In this document: piece by piece, positions 43,577 through 53,900 of the stretch
Numbering within the stretch: position 1 is the first letter of the stretch
Layout of the letters: every line of letters starts with the position of its first letter
Assembly: GCA_963678305.2 (NCBI GenBank)
Contig: CAXXVV010000012.1
Location: forward strand, 248,001-312,000
DNA length: 64,000 bases
Direction of reading: 5' to 3'
Origin: G963676655 sp963678305
GTDB lineage: Bacteria > Verrucomicrobiota > Lentisphaeria > Victivallales > Victivallaceae
Program-made: the position numbers and the translations under genes
The notes under the pieces: model-generated
Seen by the model: the letters and a program-made list of their open reading frames with translations, nothing else
What the model was told of the DNA's origin: nothing
Databases searched by the model: none

Positions 43577-46114
43577 ATGAATTTATTCAATGTTTATCAT
43601 CTTGGTATTAAATTTTTGAATCCCGGCGCTCTTTGGCTGATCCCTTTGGTCCTGGTAGTCGTCGGCGTTTTATACTGGCGCGCCAAAAGAAGGCGTCGGC
43701 GTTTCCTGTCCGCACTCCTTGGTCCGAGAGCAGATTCCCCTGATCATGTCATGGTATCATACGGCCGCCGTGCGTTGAGGATCTTCCTGTTTTGTATCGC
43801 ACTGGTTCTGCTGGTGGTCGCGATTGCCCGGCCTTACTGGGGATACCGGATAATTCCATGTGAAAATCGCGGTCGTGACGTGATGGTACTCTTTGACGTT
43901 TCGAAAAGCATGCTGGCTACCGACTTGAAGCCGGACCGGCTTGAACATGCAAAATGGCTGGTCAGACAGCTTGTAACTAATTCTTTCGGCGATCGTTTCG
44001 GCTTGATCGCGTTTGCCGGCCGGGCATTTCTCGAATGTCCGCTGACCACTGATAAAACCAGTTTTTTCAATTATCTGGATGAACTTGATACCAGTACTAT
44101 TCCGGTTGGCGGGACCAATCTGCAATTGGCGCTCGAAGCCGCGGTAGACGCCTTCAAGGCGGCGGAAGGCGGTAATCGCGCGGTCCTGCTGCTTACCGAC
44201 GGCGAAGAACTTTCCGGTAACAGCAAAGCGGTTCTCAGCGCACTGAAAGCCAAGAATATCCCGTTGTTCATTGTCGGTATCGGAGACCCCAAGTTTCCGG
44301 CCCCGATTCCATTGGACCAGAAAGCCGACGGCTCAATCGTTTACAAACGTGACAGCCAGGGTAATATGGTAAAGACCAAACTCAATGAAGAAGCGCTCAA
44401 AACGCTGGCGGAACAAAGCGGCGGTATGTATGTCCGTTCGACTGCCGTTAATGCCGGACTGGCTGAAGTCACCAGGGCGATAAAGGGGCTGGTTCCGGCC
44501 AATATTGAAAAAGGGACGATGACCGAGCCGATCGAACGTTTCTACTGGCCTTTGGCGTTTGCTTTGATTCTCCTGAGTTTCTGGTTCATTATCTCGGAAC
44601 GCGGTTCATCGAGGCCGCGTCGCGGCGGCACTGTTTCTGCGGCTGCGCTCCTGGTTTGCTTCGGGATTATCGGCTCTGGTGACGTTTCGGCTCAACAAGT
44701 GATTCAGCCGCCGGAACAGCCGCTGATGCAAAAGCAACCGGAAGCCCAATCTCCGGATGGCAAAAATGAAGCGGACAAGAAAAAAGAAAAGAAAGTAAGC
44801 GTAGAGAAGTTGTACAATACCGGTTTGGAACTGCAAAAGAAAAATCAGCCCCAGGCCAAAGTCCTGTATGAAAAAGCCATTGCCAAGTCGGCGAAAAAGC
44901 CGGAAATCCGTGGTCGTGCTTTCCAGAATATGGGGGTCGACTACCATCGCAAGGCATTGGGTGAAGTCAATAAATCATTGATGCAGGTTAAACAGCAAAA
45001 TCTGGACGGCGCCCTGAAACAGCTTGATGTTGCCGATCAGGAGTTGAATAAAGCGGAAGAATTTTATGTCGAAGCGATGACCAATGCCGCCCTTGCGGTG
45101 GAAAAGAAACCGCTGGAAAATGATCAACAGGCAAAAACGCAGGTTAAAAAATCAGTCAGAGACGAAAAAGCTCTTGTTGCAAATATTGATAAAACCGCGA
45201 TTAATCAGCAAATTTTGCTGCGTGACCGTAAACAGGTGGCCGAACTGCGCAAAAAAATCAAGGAATTGAAGAAAAAGCAGGAAGAAGCCCGGAAGAAGGC
45301 TGAACAGGCGAAAAAACAGCAACAAAAAGAAAATCAGCAGAAGCAGCAAAAGCAGCAGCAACAGCAGAATAAACAACCGCAAAATAAGCAAAATAAGCAG
45401 GATCAGCAGCAACAACAGAATAAACAACAAAAAAATCAACAGCAAAAGCAGGATCAGCAGAATAAACAACCGCAAAATAAGCAAAATAAGCAGGATCAGC
45501 AACAAAAAGAAAATCAGCAGAAGCCGCAGAACCAGCAGCAAAAGCAGGATCAGCAAAATAAACAACAGCAGAAGCAGCAGCAAAAGCAGGATCAGCAGTC
45601 TCAGCAGCCGAAAAATGCCAAACAGGCGCTCGATCAAGCTCGCAAGGCGGTAGATGAACTGCAGAAGCAGGCAAAGGATCTGCAGCAGAAGAAGCTGGAG
45701 GACCAGGCGAAGAAAGCCAAACAGGAACTCGACAAGGCTAAAGACGAACAAAAGAAAGACGCCGGCAAGAAAGCTGAAGATCATATCAAAAAGGCATTGG
45801 AATATCTTGACGCCCAAAGCAAAAATCAGCAGAATAAGGATAAGAATAAAGACAAGAAAAACAAGCAGGGCGGCGGAAAAGATAAAGACAAGAAAAAAGA
45901 TCAACAGAAGCCGGATAAAGGTAAAGATCAGCAGAAAAAACTGCCTAAGCCCGCTCAAGGCGCTCAAGCCAGGCCTCAGCAAAAAGATATCGATCCCAAA
46001 CAGGCCAGGGCCATCCTGCGGAAAATGGCTGAAAAAGAAAAGAATCTGCGTGACGCCATCAAGGCTCATCGTAAACAGGTATACAAGAATATCACGGTTG
46101 AAAAGGATTGGTAA
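43577..46114 (+). CDS. BatB-BatC-like fused VWA and TPR protein
   Basis: An 845-residue membrane protein combining what are usually separate Bat proteins. Residues about 12-35 and 63-85 are membrane helices. A von Willebrand A domain follows with a complete metal site DVSKS (107-111), the TTDKTS threonine region and LLTDGEE, as in BatA/BatB. Another helix lies near 317-337. After a short secretory-like helix comes a TPR-like region (about 405-510, BatC-type), a Gln/Lys/Asn low-complexity linker (about 565-680) and charged helices to the end. Bat proteins are linked to stress tolerance and envelope integrity. AAGGAA precedes the ATG, and it is 45 bases from the BatD-like gene. Confidence 0.85.
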   Translation: MNLFNVYHLGIKFLNPGALWLIPLVLVVVGVLYWRAKRRRRRFLSALLGPRADSPDHVMVSYGRRALRIFLFCIALVLLVVAIARPYWGYRIIPCENRGRDVMVLFDVSKSMLATDLKPDRLEHAKWLVRQLVTNSFGDRFGLIAFAGRAFLECPLTTDKTSFFNYLDELDTSTIPVGGTNLQLALEAAVDAFKAAEGGNRAVLLLTDGEELSGNSKAVLSALKAKNIPLFIVGIGDPKFPAPIPLDQKADGSIVYKRDSQGNMVKTKLNEEALKTLAEQSGGMYVRSTAVNAGLAEVTRAIKGLVPANIEKGTMTEPIERFYWPLAFALILLSFWFIISERGSSRPRRGGTVSAAALLVCFGIIGSGDVSAQQVIQPPEQPLMQKQPEAQSPDGKNEADKKKEKKVSVEKLYNTGLELQKKNQPQAKVLYEKAIAKSAKKPEIRGRAFQNMGVDYHRKALGEVNKSLMQVKQQNLDGALKQLDVADQELNKAEEFYVEAMTNAALAVEKKPLENDQQAKTQVKKSVRDEKALVANIDKTAINQQILLRDRKQVAELRKKIKELKKKQEEARKKAEQAKKQQQKENQQKQQKQQQQQNKQPQNKQNKQDQQQQQNKQQKNQQQKQDQQNKQPQNKQNKQDQQQKENQQKPQNQQQKQDQQNKQQQKQQQKQDQQSQQPKNAKQALDQARKAVDELQKQAKDLQQKKLEDQAKKAKQELDKAKDEQKKDAGKKAEDHIKKALEYLDAQSKNQQNKDKNKDKKNKQGGGKDKDKKKDQQKPDKGKDQQKKLPKPAQGAQARPQQKDIDPKQARAILRKMAEKEKNLRDAIKAHRKQVYKNITVEKDW
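45300..45620 (+). repeat. Gln/Lys/Asn codon-repeat region in the Bat fusion
   Basis: About 320 bases encode a run of CAG/CAA, AAA and AAT codons in units such as QQKQDQQNKQ. The DNA is nearly pyrimidine-free on the plus strand. It explains the long, leucine-only open frame on the opposite strand. Confidence 0.85.
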
Positions 46115-46159
46115 TTTTGCCTGAAAAGAGTATATTACGGGAGTTGAATGAGGAGCAAT

Positions 46160-48748
46160 ATGATTAGTGAAATAAAAAAATACCGGAAAGTCTTTGTTGC
46201 CGCGATCATGGCGGTTATGGGCGTCTGCGGCAACGCCGCGAATATGAGCATGAACATTTCCCCGAAAACCGTGGTAGTCGGGGAGCCCGCCACTTTGAAC
46301 CTGGTTTATTCCGGTAAATATTATCCGGTCATAGTCAGTCAACCGGAAGTTGACGGACTGACGTGGCTGGGTGGCGCTAACCGCAGAAATTATACTTCTA
46401 TAATCAATGGACAGGCGACACAAACATCCACCAGCAGTTATGCTTTCCGGGTTTCCAAGCCGGGGAAATATACCATTCCCTCAATGAAAGTCTCTGTCGC
46501 GGCAAAGGATGTCTACAAGACGCCGGAGGTCACTTTTACCGCGATAGGCGGCGGTTCCCGGAAAGTCCAGGTAGGTGAGAAGTCTCTGGAAATGAAGGAC
46601 CTGATGTTCGGGAAAGTTATTCTAGACGCAGATGAAACAACTTATTATGTCGGTCAGGAAATTCCGATGGAGATAAAATTATATGTCTTACGTGGAATCC
46701 GGTTTAATCCCAGTTGGCCCAAAGTCGATATTCCTAATGCTCTTTTCAGCGATTTCAGTAAGGAAAACCGCGAAAACCGCAATTTCAAGAGTGGAGATAG
46801 TGATACTGAACAAGTCAACGGTCGTCTTTACACCGTTTATTCCTTCAAAACGGCATTCAGGGTACTTGTCCCTGGGCAGGTTAAAGGGGCTGCTGATATC
46901 GGCGTAGCGGTCCAGGTCCAGCAAAACCGCTCAAGACGCTCATTTTGGGATGATGATTTTTTCAGTGGCTTCAATACCCATCGTACCGTTAATCAAACCA
47001 TTAATGTAAAGGTTCCCCAATTTACGGTCAAAGCGTTACCGGCAGCGCCTGTTAATTCACATTATCTCGGGCTGGTCGGAATATGGTCGGTTCAATATGA
47101 ACTTGACGGCAAAGAACGCAAGGTCGGGGAACCGATTACCTTGAAAATTAAGATCCGGGGAACCGGCGGACTTGAGTCACTGGATGCCCCCAAGCTGGAA
47201 CTGTCCGGTTTCAGGGTTTATCCGCCGGAGATCAAGCGCAGTACCTATTCCGGGGTGCAGACGGCGGAGATTTCCTATATGCTGATTCCGCGCCGGCCGG
47301 GGAATACAGATCTGAAAATGTCGGTTTCCACTTTCTCGTGCATCCAGGGGAAATATCAAACCCATGATTACGAGAAACTGTTGAAAATCGCGCCGGGTGA
47401 GCAAGCTGCTGCTCCGCAGACGGTATATTCTTCCCAAAGACTGAAAACTGTAAACAATGCGGCGTCAAATCCGGAAACGGCAGAGCAAAAGCCGGAAAAA
47501 CCGCATCGTCCGGTCGGCATCCTCCACCTTAAAACCAAACCGTCAGGGGCGATAGAAATTCCGTTGTGGAGGAATTATCAGATATGGTATCTGCTGCTTA
47601 TTCTTGGCGGTCCGATTATCTGGGGGCTCAACGAGTTACGGATCATGCGGCACCGGACGCTTCAGGGGGATGAAAAAATGCGTCGTAAACGTGATGCCCA
47701 GAGTAATCGCGGACGGGTGCTGAAAGCTTTGCATAAAGTTTCGGATGAACACCTTGACGATGCGATCAACAATGAAGTTGTACCTTATTTGAACGATTTG
47801 CTCGGACTTCCGCCTGGAACCACCGCAACGGAATTGTCCGGCAAGGTTGACGACGAAGAATTGGCCAACTGCCTGAAAAGCTCCGGTAATTCCTCTTATA
47901 TGCCCGGGGCCGTAATCATGGAACATCAGGAGTTGCGCCGGAAAATGATTAAAGCGCTGAAAAGAATTTCAGTGGTACTGCTGTTCCTCGGGTTGGCGTG
48001 TCAGGTTGTTGCCGCGCCGGTAAAAACAAAGGTTCCGCAAAAAATCAACAGTTCCTCTGAGGCTAAGACGGCCTATGAAGGCGGAGAATTCAAACGGGCC
48101 GCGGAATGGTATCACAGCAAGATCGATCGTTACGAACCGGATGCCGCCTGGCTCTATAACCTTGGTAATTGTTACTATCAGATGCGGGACTATCCGGCGG
48201 CTTTGCTCTGTTTTGAACGGGCGCGTTTGCTGGAACCGGGCGATTCGGATATTATCGAGAATCTCAATCGGACCCGGGAAGATCTTTTCCAGAAACGGAT
48301 TGGAGACATCAATAATCCGGTGGATCTGGTTTTGCGTATCAGCGACAGCCTGCGGCCGGATCAATGGCTGCTGCTGGCGGCGGCCGGCTGGTTCGCTTTC
48401 TGGCTGTTCATCGCCTGCCGCAGATATTACAACCGCAATAAGCTGACGATATTGCTTATCGCCTCGGTCCTGGTCATTGGAGCTGGCATGGCGGCGGCAA
48501 TTTACGAGAATGGAGCGGACTACAACGATAAGAATGCCATTATTTTGCTAGACGGGGCCAAAGTCTATTCGCTGCCGTCTGATGAGAATGGAGTTGTTGT
48601 TGAACGTTTGCGCGGCGGGGACCGGGTTGATGTAATCGAACCGCGGGTTAAATGGTCATTGATTCGCAAGAACGGGACCGAAGGTTGGGTTCATGCCGAT
48701 TCTCTGGCGAAAATCGCACCCGGCGGACGCTTGCCAAAGCTTAAATAA
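46160..48748 (+). CDS. BatD-BatE-like fused protein
   Basis: An 862-residue protein. A signal peptide (about 1-30) is followed by BatD-type beta domains (about 30-410: KTVVVGEPATLNLVYSG and the tandem immunoglobulin-like modules) and a membrane helix near 475. A second signal-like helix lies around 600, then a TPR unit (about 625-710: YEGGEFKRAAEWYHS and LYNLGNCYYQMRDYPAALLC). Two helices and a C-terminal SH3-like domain (about 790-860, GGDRVDVIEPRVKWSLI) match BatE. A fused BatD-BatE is unusual. The ATG at 46160 has GAGGAG at ideal spacing; an ATG four codons earlier lies inside that site. It is co-transcribed with the BatB-BatC-like gene. MoxR, DUF58 and BatA genes do not occur in the window. 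Confidence 0.83.
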   Translation: MISEIKKYRKVFVAAIMAVMGVCGNAANMSMNISPKTVVVGEPATLNLVYSGKYYPVIVSQPEVDGLTWLGGANRRNYTSIINGQATQTSTSSYAFRVSKPGKYTIPSMKVSVAAKDVYKTPEVTFTAIGGGSRKVQVGEKSLEMKDLMFGKVILDADETTYYVGQEIPMEIKLYVLRGIRFNPSWPKVDIPNALFSDFSKENRENRNFKSGDSDTEQVNGRLYTVYSFKTAFRVLVPGQVKGAADIGVAVQVQQNRSRRSFWDDDFFSGFNTHRTVNQTINVKVPQFTVKALPAAPVNSHYLGLVGIWSVQYELDGKERKVGEPITLKIKIRGTGGLESLDAPKLELSGFRVYPPEIKRSTYSGVQTAEISYMLIPRRPGNTDLKMSVSTFSCIQGKYQTHDYEKLLKIAPGEQAAAPQTVYSSQRLKTVNNAASNPETAEQKPEKPHRPVGILHLKTKPSGAIEIPLWRNYQIWYLLLILGGPIIWGLNELRIMRHRTLQGDEKMRRKRDAQSNRGRVLKALHKVSDEHLDDAINNEVVPYLNDLLGLPPGTTATELSGKVDDEELANCLKSSGNSSYMPGAVIMEHQELRRKMIKALKRISVVLLFLGLACQVVAAPVKTKVPQKINSSSEAKTAYEGGEFKRAAEWYHSKIDRYEPDAAWLYNLGNCYYQMRDYPAALLCFERARLLEPGDSDIIENLNRTREDLFQKRIGDINNPVDLVLRISDSLRPDQWLLLAAAGWFAFWLFIACRRYYNRNKLTILLIASVLVIGAGMAAAIYENGADYNDKNAIILLDGAKVYSLPSDENGVVVERLRGGDRVDVIEPRVKWSLIRKNGTEGWVHADSLAKIAPGGRLPKLK

Positions 48749-48752
48749 AAAT

Positions 48753-48780
48753 GGAAGCCTGCTCATTTGAACAGGCTTCC
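48753..48780 (-). terminator. Terminator between convergent Bat and AhpD-like genes
   Basis: A perfect 9-bp stem (GGAAGCCTG / CAGGCTTCC) with a 10-base loop. On the minus strand it is followed by ATTTTTATTT, a good T-tract for the AhpD-like gene; on the plus strand the tract is poor. Confidence 0.75.
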
Positions 48781-48800
48781 GACTTATTGAATACTTGTTG

Positions 48801-49175
48801 TTACGCTTTAATATCGTGTTCCAGGCCGATTGCGCCGTTGAAATTGTTAAACGCGCTCATGCAGGCGGCAACTTCGATGGCCGCGGTGATTTCCTCATCG
48901 GTGATTCCTGCTTCCAACGCAATTGCACGATGGGCGTCAACGCAATAGCCGCAGCCGTTAACCGCGCTGACCGCTATACAGATCAGTTCCTTGGTCTTGG
49001 GATCAAGTCCCTTGCCTGAAACCTCGGCTAGCTTCATCAAAGTCTCCAGAAATTCCCCGTTGCGTCCCATAGCCTGAAATACGTTCGGGATTTTACCGAA
49101 TTTTTTTTCGATTCCGGCTTGGACTTCCTGAGCTTTTTTGTCTCCGGTTTTGTTATACAGTTTGACACTGGCCAT
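48801..49175 (-). CDS. AhpD-like / carboxymuconolactone decarboxylase family protein
   Basis: A 124-residue all-helical protein of the CMD family. The redox motif CGYCVDAH (C75, C78, H82) is the signature of AhpD-type alkylhydroperoxidases, which reduce peroxides through a CxxC pair. The upstream ELICIAVSAVNGC and downstream GITDEEI helices match single-domain members. AGGAGA lies at good spacing before the ATG. It stands alone, convergent with the Bat genes across a shared terminator. Peroxide defence is the likely role, but some CMD proteins have other redox tasks. Confidence 0.88.
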   Translation of the reverse strand: MASVKLYNKTGDKKAQEVQAGIEKKFGKIPNVFQAMGRNGEFLETLMKLAEVSGKGLDPKTKELICIAVSAVNGCGYCVDAHRAIALEAGITDEEITAAIEVAACMSAFNNFNGAIGLEHDIKA

Positions 49176-49566
49176 GATGATTTCTCCTTTTCGATTTGAA
49201 TATTTTTGAGAGTTGTGTTAGAAAGAAATCCAAAAGCAACTCCCTGTTATTAAACCTTACCACTTTAATTAAAGAATTCAATTATTCAACAAAAAAATAT
49301 CGGATATAGGGTGTCATGGACGTGACTCCCTATACTTTTTTCTAACTGAGCAGCGATAAAATTTTTATCTATAAAATAATATCAAAACCATTTTGCTAAC
49401 TCTGTATTGCAAGACAGAATTGAAAAGTTTATTGATGATAGTATTGTAATAAAGTATGGTCGGATTACATGAACTTATGCTAAGTTGTGACAATACGCTC
49501 GAAGCGAGGAATATTCATTTATCCTCAAAGTGTTGCTAAACCTGCAGGATAACCCCAAAAATTTAT
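49176..49566. other. AT-rich gap with orphan terminator-like hairpin
   Basis: The region holds no gene. At 49305-49334 the arms TATAGGG/CCCTATA and GTCA/TGAC pair around a 6-base loop with one T-T mismatch, and C plus six T residues follow on the plus strand, which looks like an intrinsic terminator. No plus-strand gene ends here. The remaining bases are AT-rich promoter-type sequence for the flanking divergent genes. Confidence 0.5.
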
Positions 49567-49995
49567 ATGATCAGTAAATTAAAAGAAACTGATATGGATC
49601 AGGTTTTAGAAATATGGTTGGAGACTTCCATAAAATCCCATAATTTTATAAAACGCGAGTTCTGGGAATCCAAGCTGGAAGACATGAGAAACCTCTACCT
49701 CCCTGCATCTGAAACTTATGTATACGTTGAAAATGGCGAAATAAAAGGCTTTTTTTCATTAGTGGATGAAACTCTTGCCGCGATATTTGTTGCTTCTGCA
49801 AGTCAGGGACGCGGAATCGGGAAAAAACTTATTGCTAAAGCAAAAGAGTTGCGTTCATCTTTAAATCTTACTGTATACAGTAAAAATACAAAAAGTATTA
49901 ATTTCTATAAAAGCTGTGGTTTTGATATTATAAGAAAACAGACAGATGAAAATACCGGCGAACCAGAATACTTAATGGCGTATCAGATGAAATGA
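49567..49995 (+). CDS. GNAT family N-acetyltransferase
   Basis: A 142-residue acetyltransferase of the GNAT fold. The acetyl-CoA site is FVASASQGRGIGKKL (Q/R-x-x-G-x-G/A) and the late helix has NFYKSCGFDI, both diagnostic. N-terminal LKETDMDQVLEIWLETSI fits the first helix. It resembles YjaB-like small-molecule or protein acetyltransferases, and its substrate cannot be told. There is no clear ribosome site. Its codon use is more AT-rich than its neighbours, compatible with transfer. Confidence 0.87.
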   Translation: MISKLKETDMDQVLEIWLETSIKSHNFIKREFWESKLEDMRNLYLPASETYVYVENGEIKGFFSLVDETLAAIFVASASQGRGIGKKLIAKAKELRSSLNLTVYSKNTKSINFYKSCGFDIIRKQTDENTGEPEYLMAYQMK

Positions 49996-50115
49996 TCCGT
50001 TTTGGGTGTTGTTTATATATTTTGTAATAAGCATCTTGTGTATTAATTACAATCAAACCGTCTGATTATTATATAAAATAAAAATTGTTTGAAAGTTGGT
50101 TAAGATAGTTATAGA

Positions 50116-50907
50116 TTATTGGTGATCCGGAGTATTGGCGGAGCCGCGGCGGTAACCCTGAAGGTCAAGGCTGACCGAGTCAAAGCCGATCGCGATGACT
50201 GCTTGGGACAATTCACTGTGAAGTTCCGCCGCCCGGACGATTTGATTTGACGGAAGTTCGATTCTGATCCCGTTGCCGGCAGCTCTGGCACGACCGCCGG
50301 TAAAGCCGTGTTCCCTTAAAATATCTTCAACCGCATCGACTTTTTTTAATAAACCAGCTTCCAGGCGGCGTCCGCAGGGAACTCGTGAGGCGAGGCAGGC
50401 CGACGCTGGCCGGGCCCAGTTGGCGTTGCCGAGTTCTTTAGAAAGTTCCCGAACCGCCTGCTTATTCATTCCGGCATCGGCCAGAGGATGTTTTACACCA
50501 AGTTCGTTGCAGGCTTTCAAGCCGGGACGGTAGTCGCCGTAGTCGTCGGTATTGGTGCCGTCACATAAAATGGAGAATCCCTGTTGCCCGGCTATTTTCA
50601 TGGCCTCTGAAAAGATGGCTTTTTTGCAATAATAGCAACGTTCATGGTCATTAACCGCGACCGCTTCCAGTTCAAGCGGTGCGAACTCGATTACGATAAG
50701 CTGAAAATCGTGTTCACGCGCCCATTTCAGGGCGAAAGCACGTTCAGCCCCGGGCGTGAACGCTGAATCGGCAAAGAGTAGCAGGACATTGTCCCGGCCT
50801 AAGGTTTTCAGTGCGGCCGATGCCAGCAAAGTACTGTCGGTTCCGCCTGAAAAGGCAATGGCGACCCGCTGATACTGTTTAAGAATATTGTAAAGTTTTT
50901 TGCTCAT
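50116..50907 (-). CDS. larE: LarE-type sulfur transferase for nickel-pincer cofactor
   Basis: A 263-residue PP-loop ATPase of the LarE family, which donates sulfur to the pyridinium dicarboxylate precursor of the nickel-pincer nucleotide cofactor of lactate racemase. The P-loop is SGGTDS (20-25). A CxxC pair lies in ERCYYCK (C91, C94). The sacrificial or cluster cysteine region is ASACLASRVPCG (C171, C178). These cysteines could fit either the single-Cys or the Fe-S LarE type. No larB, larC or larA lies in the window, although a D-2-hydroxyacid dehydrogenase does. The ATG directly follows the T-tract of a terminator, with no ribosome site. Confidence 0.88.
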   Translation of the reverse strand: MSKKLYNILKQYQRVAIAFSGGTDSTLLASAALKTLGRDNVLLLFADSAFTPGAERAFALKWAREHDFQLIVIEFAPLELEAVAVNDHERCYYCKKAIFSEAMKIAGQQGFSILCDGTNTDDYGDYRPGLKACNELGVKHPLADAGMNKQAVRELSKELGNANWARPASACLASRVPCGRRLEAGLLKKVDAVEDILREHGFTGGRARAAGNGIRIELPSNQIVRAAELHSELSQAVIAIGFDSVSLDLQGYRRGSANTPDHQ

Positions 50908-50947
50908 AAAAAAGTCCGTGCTAAAGTTTCCATAACATTAGCACGGA
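50908..50947 (-). terminator. Terminator of the polysaccharide-degradation operon
   Basis: On the minus strand a 10-bp stem TCCGTGCTAA / TTAGCACGGA (50947-50938 and 50924-50915) has a 13-base loop and is followed by C and six T. It lies 27 bases past the heparinase-like stop, and its T-tract touches the larE ATG. Confidence 0.85.
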
Positions 50948-50973
50948 TTGTGAATTATGCGAAAAATAATTGA

Positions 50974-53900
50974 TTATTTTTTCACAGGATATTGCCCGAC
51001 GCCGGCAACATTGACTTTCAGACCGGGACGAATGCCGTATATGACAAACCAGTCGCCCGGTTTGATTCCGGCCTTTTGAAGATCCGGTTTGCCGACAAGT
51101 TCCGCTGTTTCTCCGCCGACCCCGCCGCCGACTGTGGCTGTTTTGGCGATGGTGTAGTGCAGATTTTTTTCAGGGAACCACAGGTTCATGCCGAAGAACC
51201 ACGGCGAATTGCCATGACTTACCATGGGGCGGATGGTCCGGACCTTACCCGGAGCCGGTAGATCGTGGACATCATGCCAACTGGTGATAAACGGCGGGTG
51301 GTCAAGCAGATCCACTCTGACTTTGCCATCGGATAGCGTGGTTACTTTGTCGATCCTGTACCCCTCGTTACATGGCTTTCTCAGGCTGCTGGCAAATTTC
51401 ACCAGTAACTGGCTGCCTTTGAGTGCCGTTCCCGTCGGCCAGGACTTGTCGGTTTTAATTATCAATGCGCTCTCCCGCCGGTTCCCGGTCAGATCGCCGA
51501 TGATATCGACGATTTCACCGGTGTAGTCGCCGGGGAATTGCTGATTCAGTCCCTTGCCCTTGACGAAGGTGCCGCGACAGGATTCGATTTTGACGACTTT
51601 GCCGGATTGACCGGTCCGGATCAGAGCGTAGCGCGCATCGGTTTCCAGTCCGTCCGGCAGCCTGATAGTTCCCGGTTCGGACTGGTATATGACCGTATCG
51701 GTATTGCCGTCTGTCAGTTTCAACTGAATTGCCGCTATATCACGCCTGCCGCCTTTCAGGTTTTCGGTCTTGAGTTGTTCTGCCGACTTGATGACAGAAG
51801 ATTCTCCCTCAAGAAAGCCTTCGATTAAGTGAATAAACAAACTATCCAATGACTTGCCCTGACGGCGTTCTATCACGAAATCACGGGCGTCTTCAAAACC
51901 GACAACTCCGTTGGTTGAGATGCCGCCCGGCAATCTTTGTCTTATGTGCGCGAGCCAGGGGCCTTGAACGCTGACCAGTTGCAAGGGGGCTGATCCCTGG
52001 TCAAAACCAAAGATTCTCAATCTCACTTTACCCTCATTTCCCGGCAGCGGACGGACAAACGGCTTGCCGTCAACCGGTCTTGGCGCGTAAGCTGCAAAAT
52101 CGGTTTTCCAAGTGACTTCCCACGGAGAGTTACCCGGTTTCAGTTTTTTTGCATTGCGGATATATTTGTAGTATTCATGCTTGTCGCCGCGCGAGATAAC
52201 TTTGCCCAGGTTCTCCGCGGTTGAAGCCGTATCCGGCAGCTTGCTGGAAACGCGTTCCGCCCAGGCGCTGTTGAACAGGGTATGATCTTCGCCGCCGCGT
52301 AATTTCAGGATATCCAGAGCATAAGGGCGACCGTCAGCGGTTTCCAGGGCGATAATGGTCCGGCGGAATTCCGGTACCTTCTGTTTGACTTGCTGCCAGG
52401 AGTAGTGATCAAGTACATCGAGGACCTGAAAGTCTGATCCGGGTGTGCCAGGCGCTTCTCCGCCTTTAAAGGTGATGACTTCGCCGTAACCGCGGTTATT
52501 ACTCCAGCCGGGCCCGGTTCCAATCCCGTCGACCATGACGGTGTTTTGGCAGAGCGGACTGTGGGCATAGGCCCATGACCAGCTTTTAAACCCGTTTTTC
52601 GAACATTTAAAAATTTTGTGAGGATAATCCATCGTAGCGAGAGCCTTGAACTCAGGACGCTCCCATTGAATGGGGACGTTGATCCACCAGGGGGAATAGC
52701 CGCCCCGGCGCATTACCGGAACGCCATCAACCCAGCACTCCATGCTTAACGCATCCTGACTGTTGTGGAGCGTTGCCCGGGTGTAGTCCATTCCCAGTTC
52801 CATCCGGTGGTCCGGCTTGCCGACGCGAAGTATTCCGACCCCGAATGACGCCCAGTTCATGCTGGGGTTTTGTTCGTTGAGCTTCTTGTCCCGGCCGTGC
52901 ATGGTGCCTTTTCTCATGTATGGATGGTACGCCTGAATATGCTGGTCGCCGAACTCGACATGAAGTCCTCTGACGGTTTGGAGCCGGTTTAGTTGTTTGA
53001 CCGCTGTATTGTAGAACGGATTATCTTCAACGAAATTCGGCTGGAAACGGAGCCAGCCGTCGGGTTTGGCCAGATAGGGCAGAAAATACCCGCATGGCAT
53101 GGCCATATAATTTGGCGCGCCTTCGCCGTTCAACCCGTCGTGATAGGTGTGGTTGTAGAAGGTAACTTCATGCCCTGGAATGGCGAAGTCGGATATGGTC
53201 TTGTCTTCGGCCAGAATTCCGAGCAGGATCATATTCATATAGTTCGCGTCCTGATAGTTGGTCAGAAGTTTTTGTGAAAATACGCTTTTGAACATGAAAC
53301 AGAGTTCCCGCATGATCTTGTCACGGACTTTGCGGTCGAGGGCGTCGGGATTTCCGAGCTGTTTTTCCGAGACCAGTTTAAAGGCCGGATGATTTCGGGT
53401 CAAGGCATACGGTTCCGCCCAAATGTGTTCCTTTGACATATTGATCCAGCCGCGATTGAAATTCGGTGTCCGGCGGTTCCAGGGACCGAGCGGCCCCACT
53501 TTAAACGCGCTTCTACTGGCGGAATTTTCCCATTGTTCACGAGTCAGCGGTTTGCCGTCTTTACCTTTTGCCAGTTCATTTTTGAAGCACAGAGGCAGAC
53601 CGTAGTAGGTGTCGGCGACGGCATTGAGCAGAACCGCTATTTTGTGAGCGTAGACGGGGTTGCCGGTTTTCTTAAACTCATTCATAAAACGAATGATCGC
53701 GGTTCCCCCGACATCGAGCCAGCGTTTTTGATCAAAGATGGTTTTTATATAGAGTTCCCACACAACCCCGTCTTTGTCGGTGAATAATGTGCATGGAACC
53801 TTGACCACCTTACCGTCAAGATGTTTGAATCCTGCTTGTTCTGTCGGTTTCAGTTTGTAATCGGGAGGAAAATCCTCCGGTTTGCCGTAGAGTTCGGTCT

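Noticed and set aside
45152..46423. A 423-codon minus-strand frame that is mostly leucine/isoleucine
   Set aside because: It is the complement of the Gln/Lys/Asn codon repeats in the Bat fusion gene.
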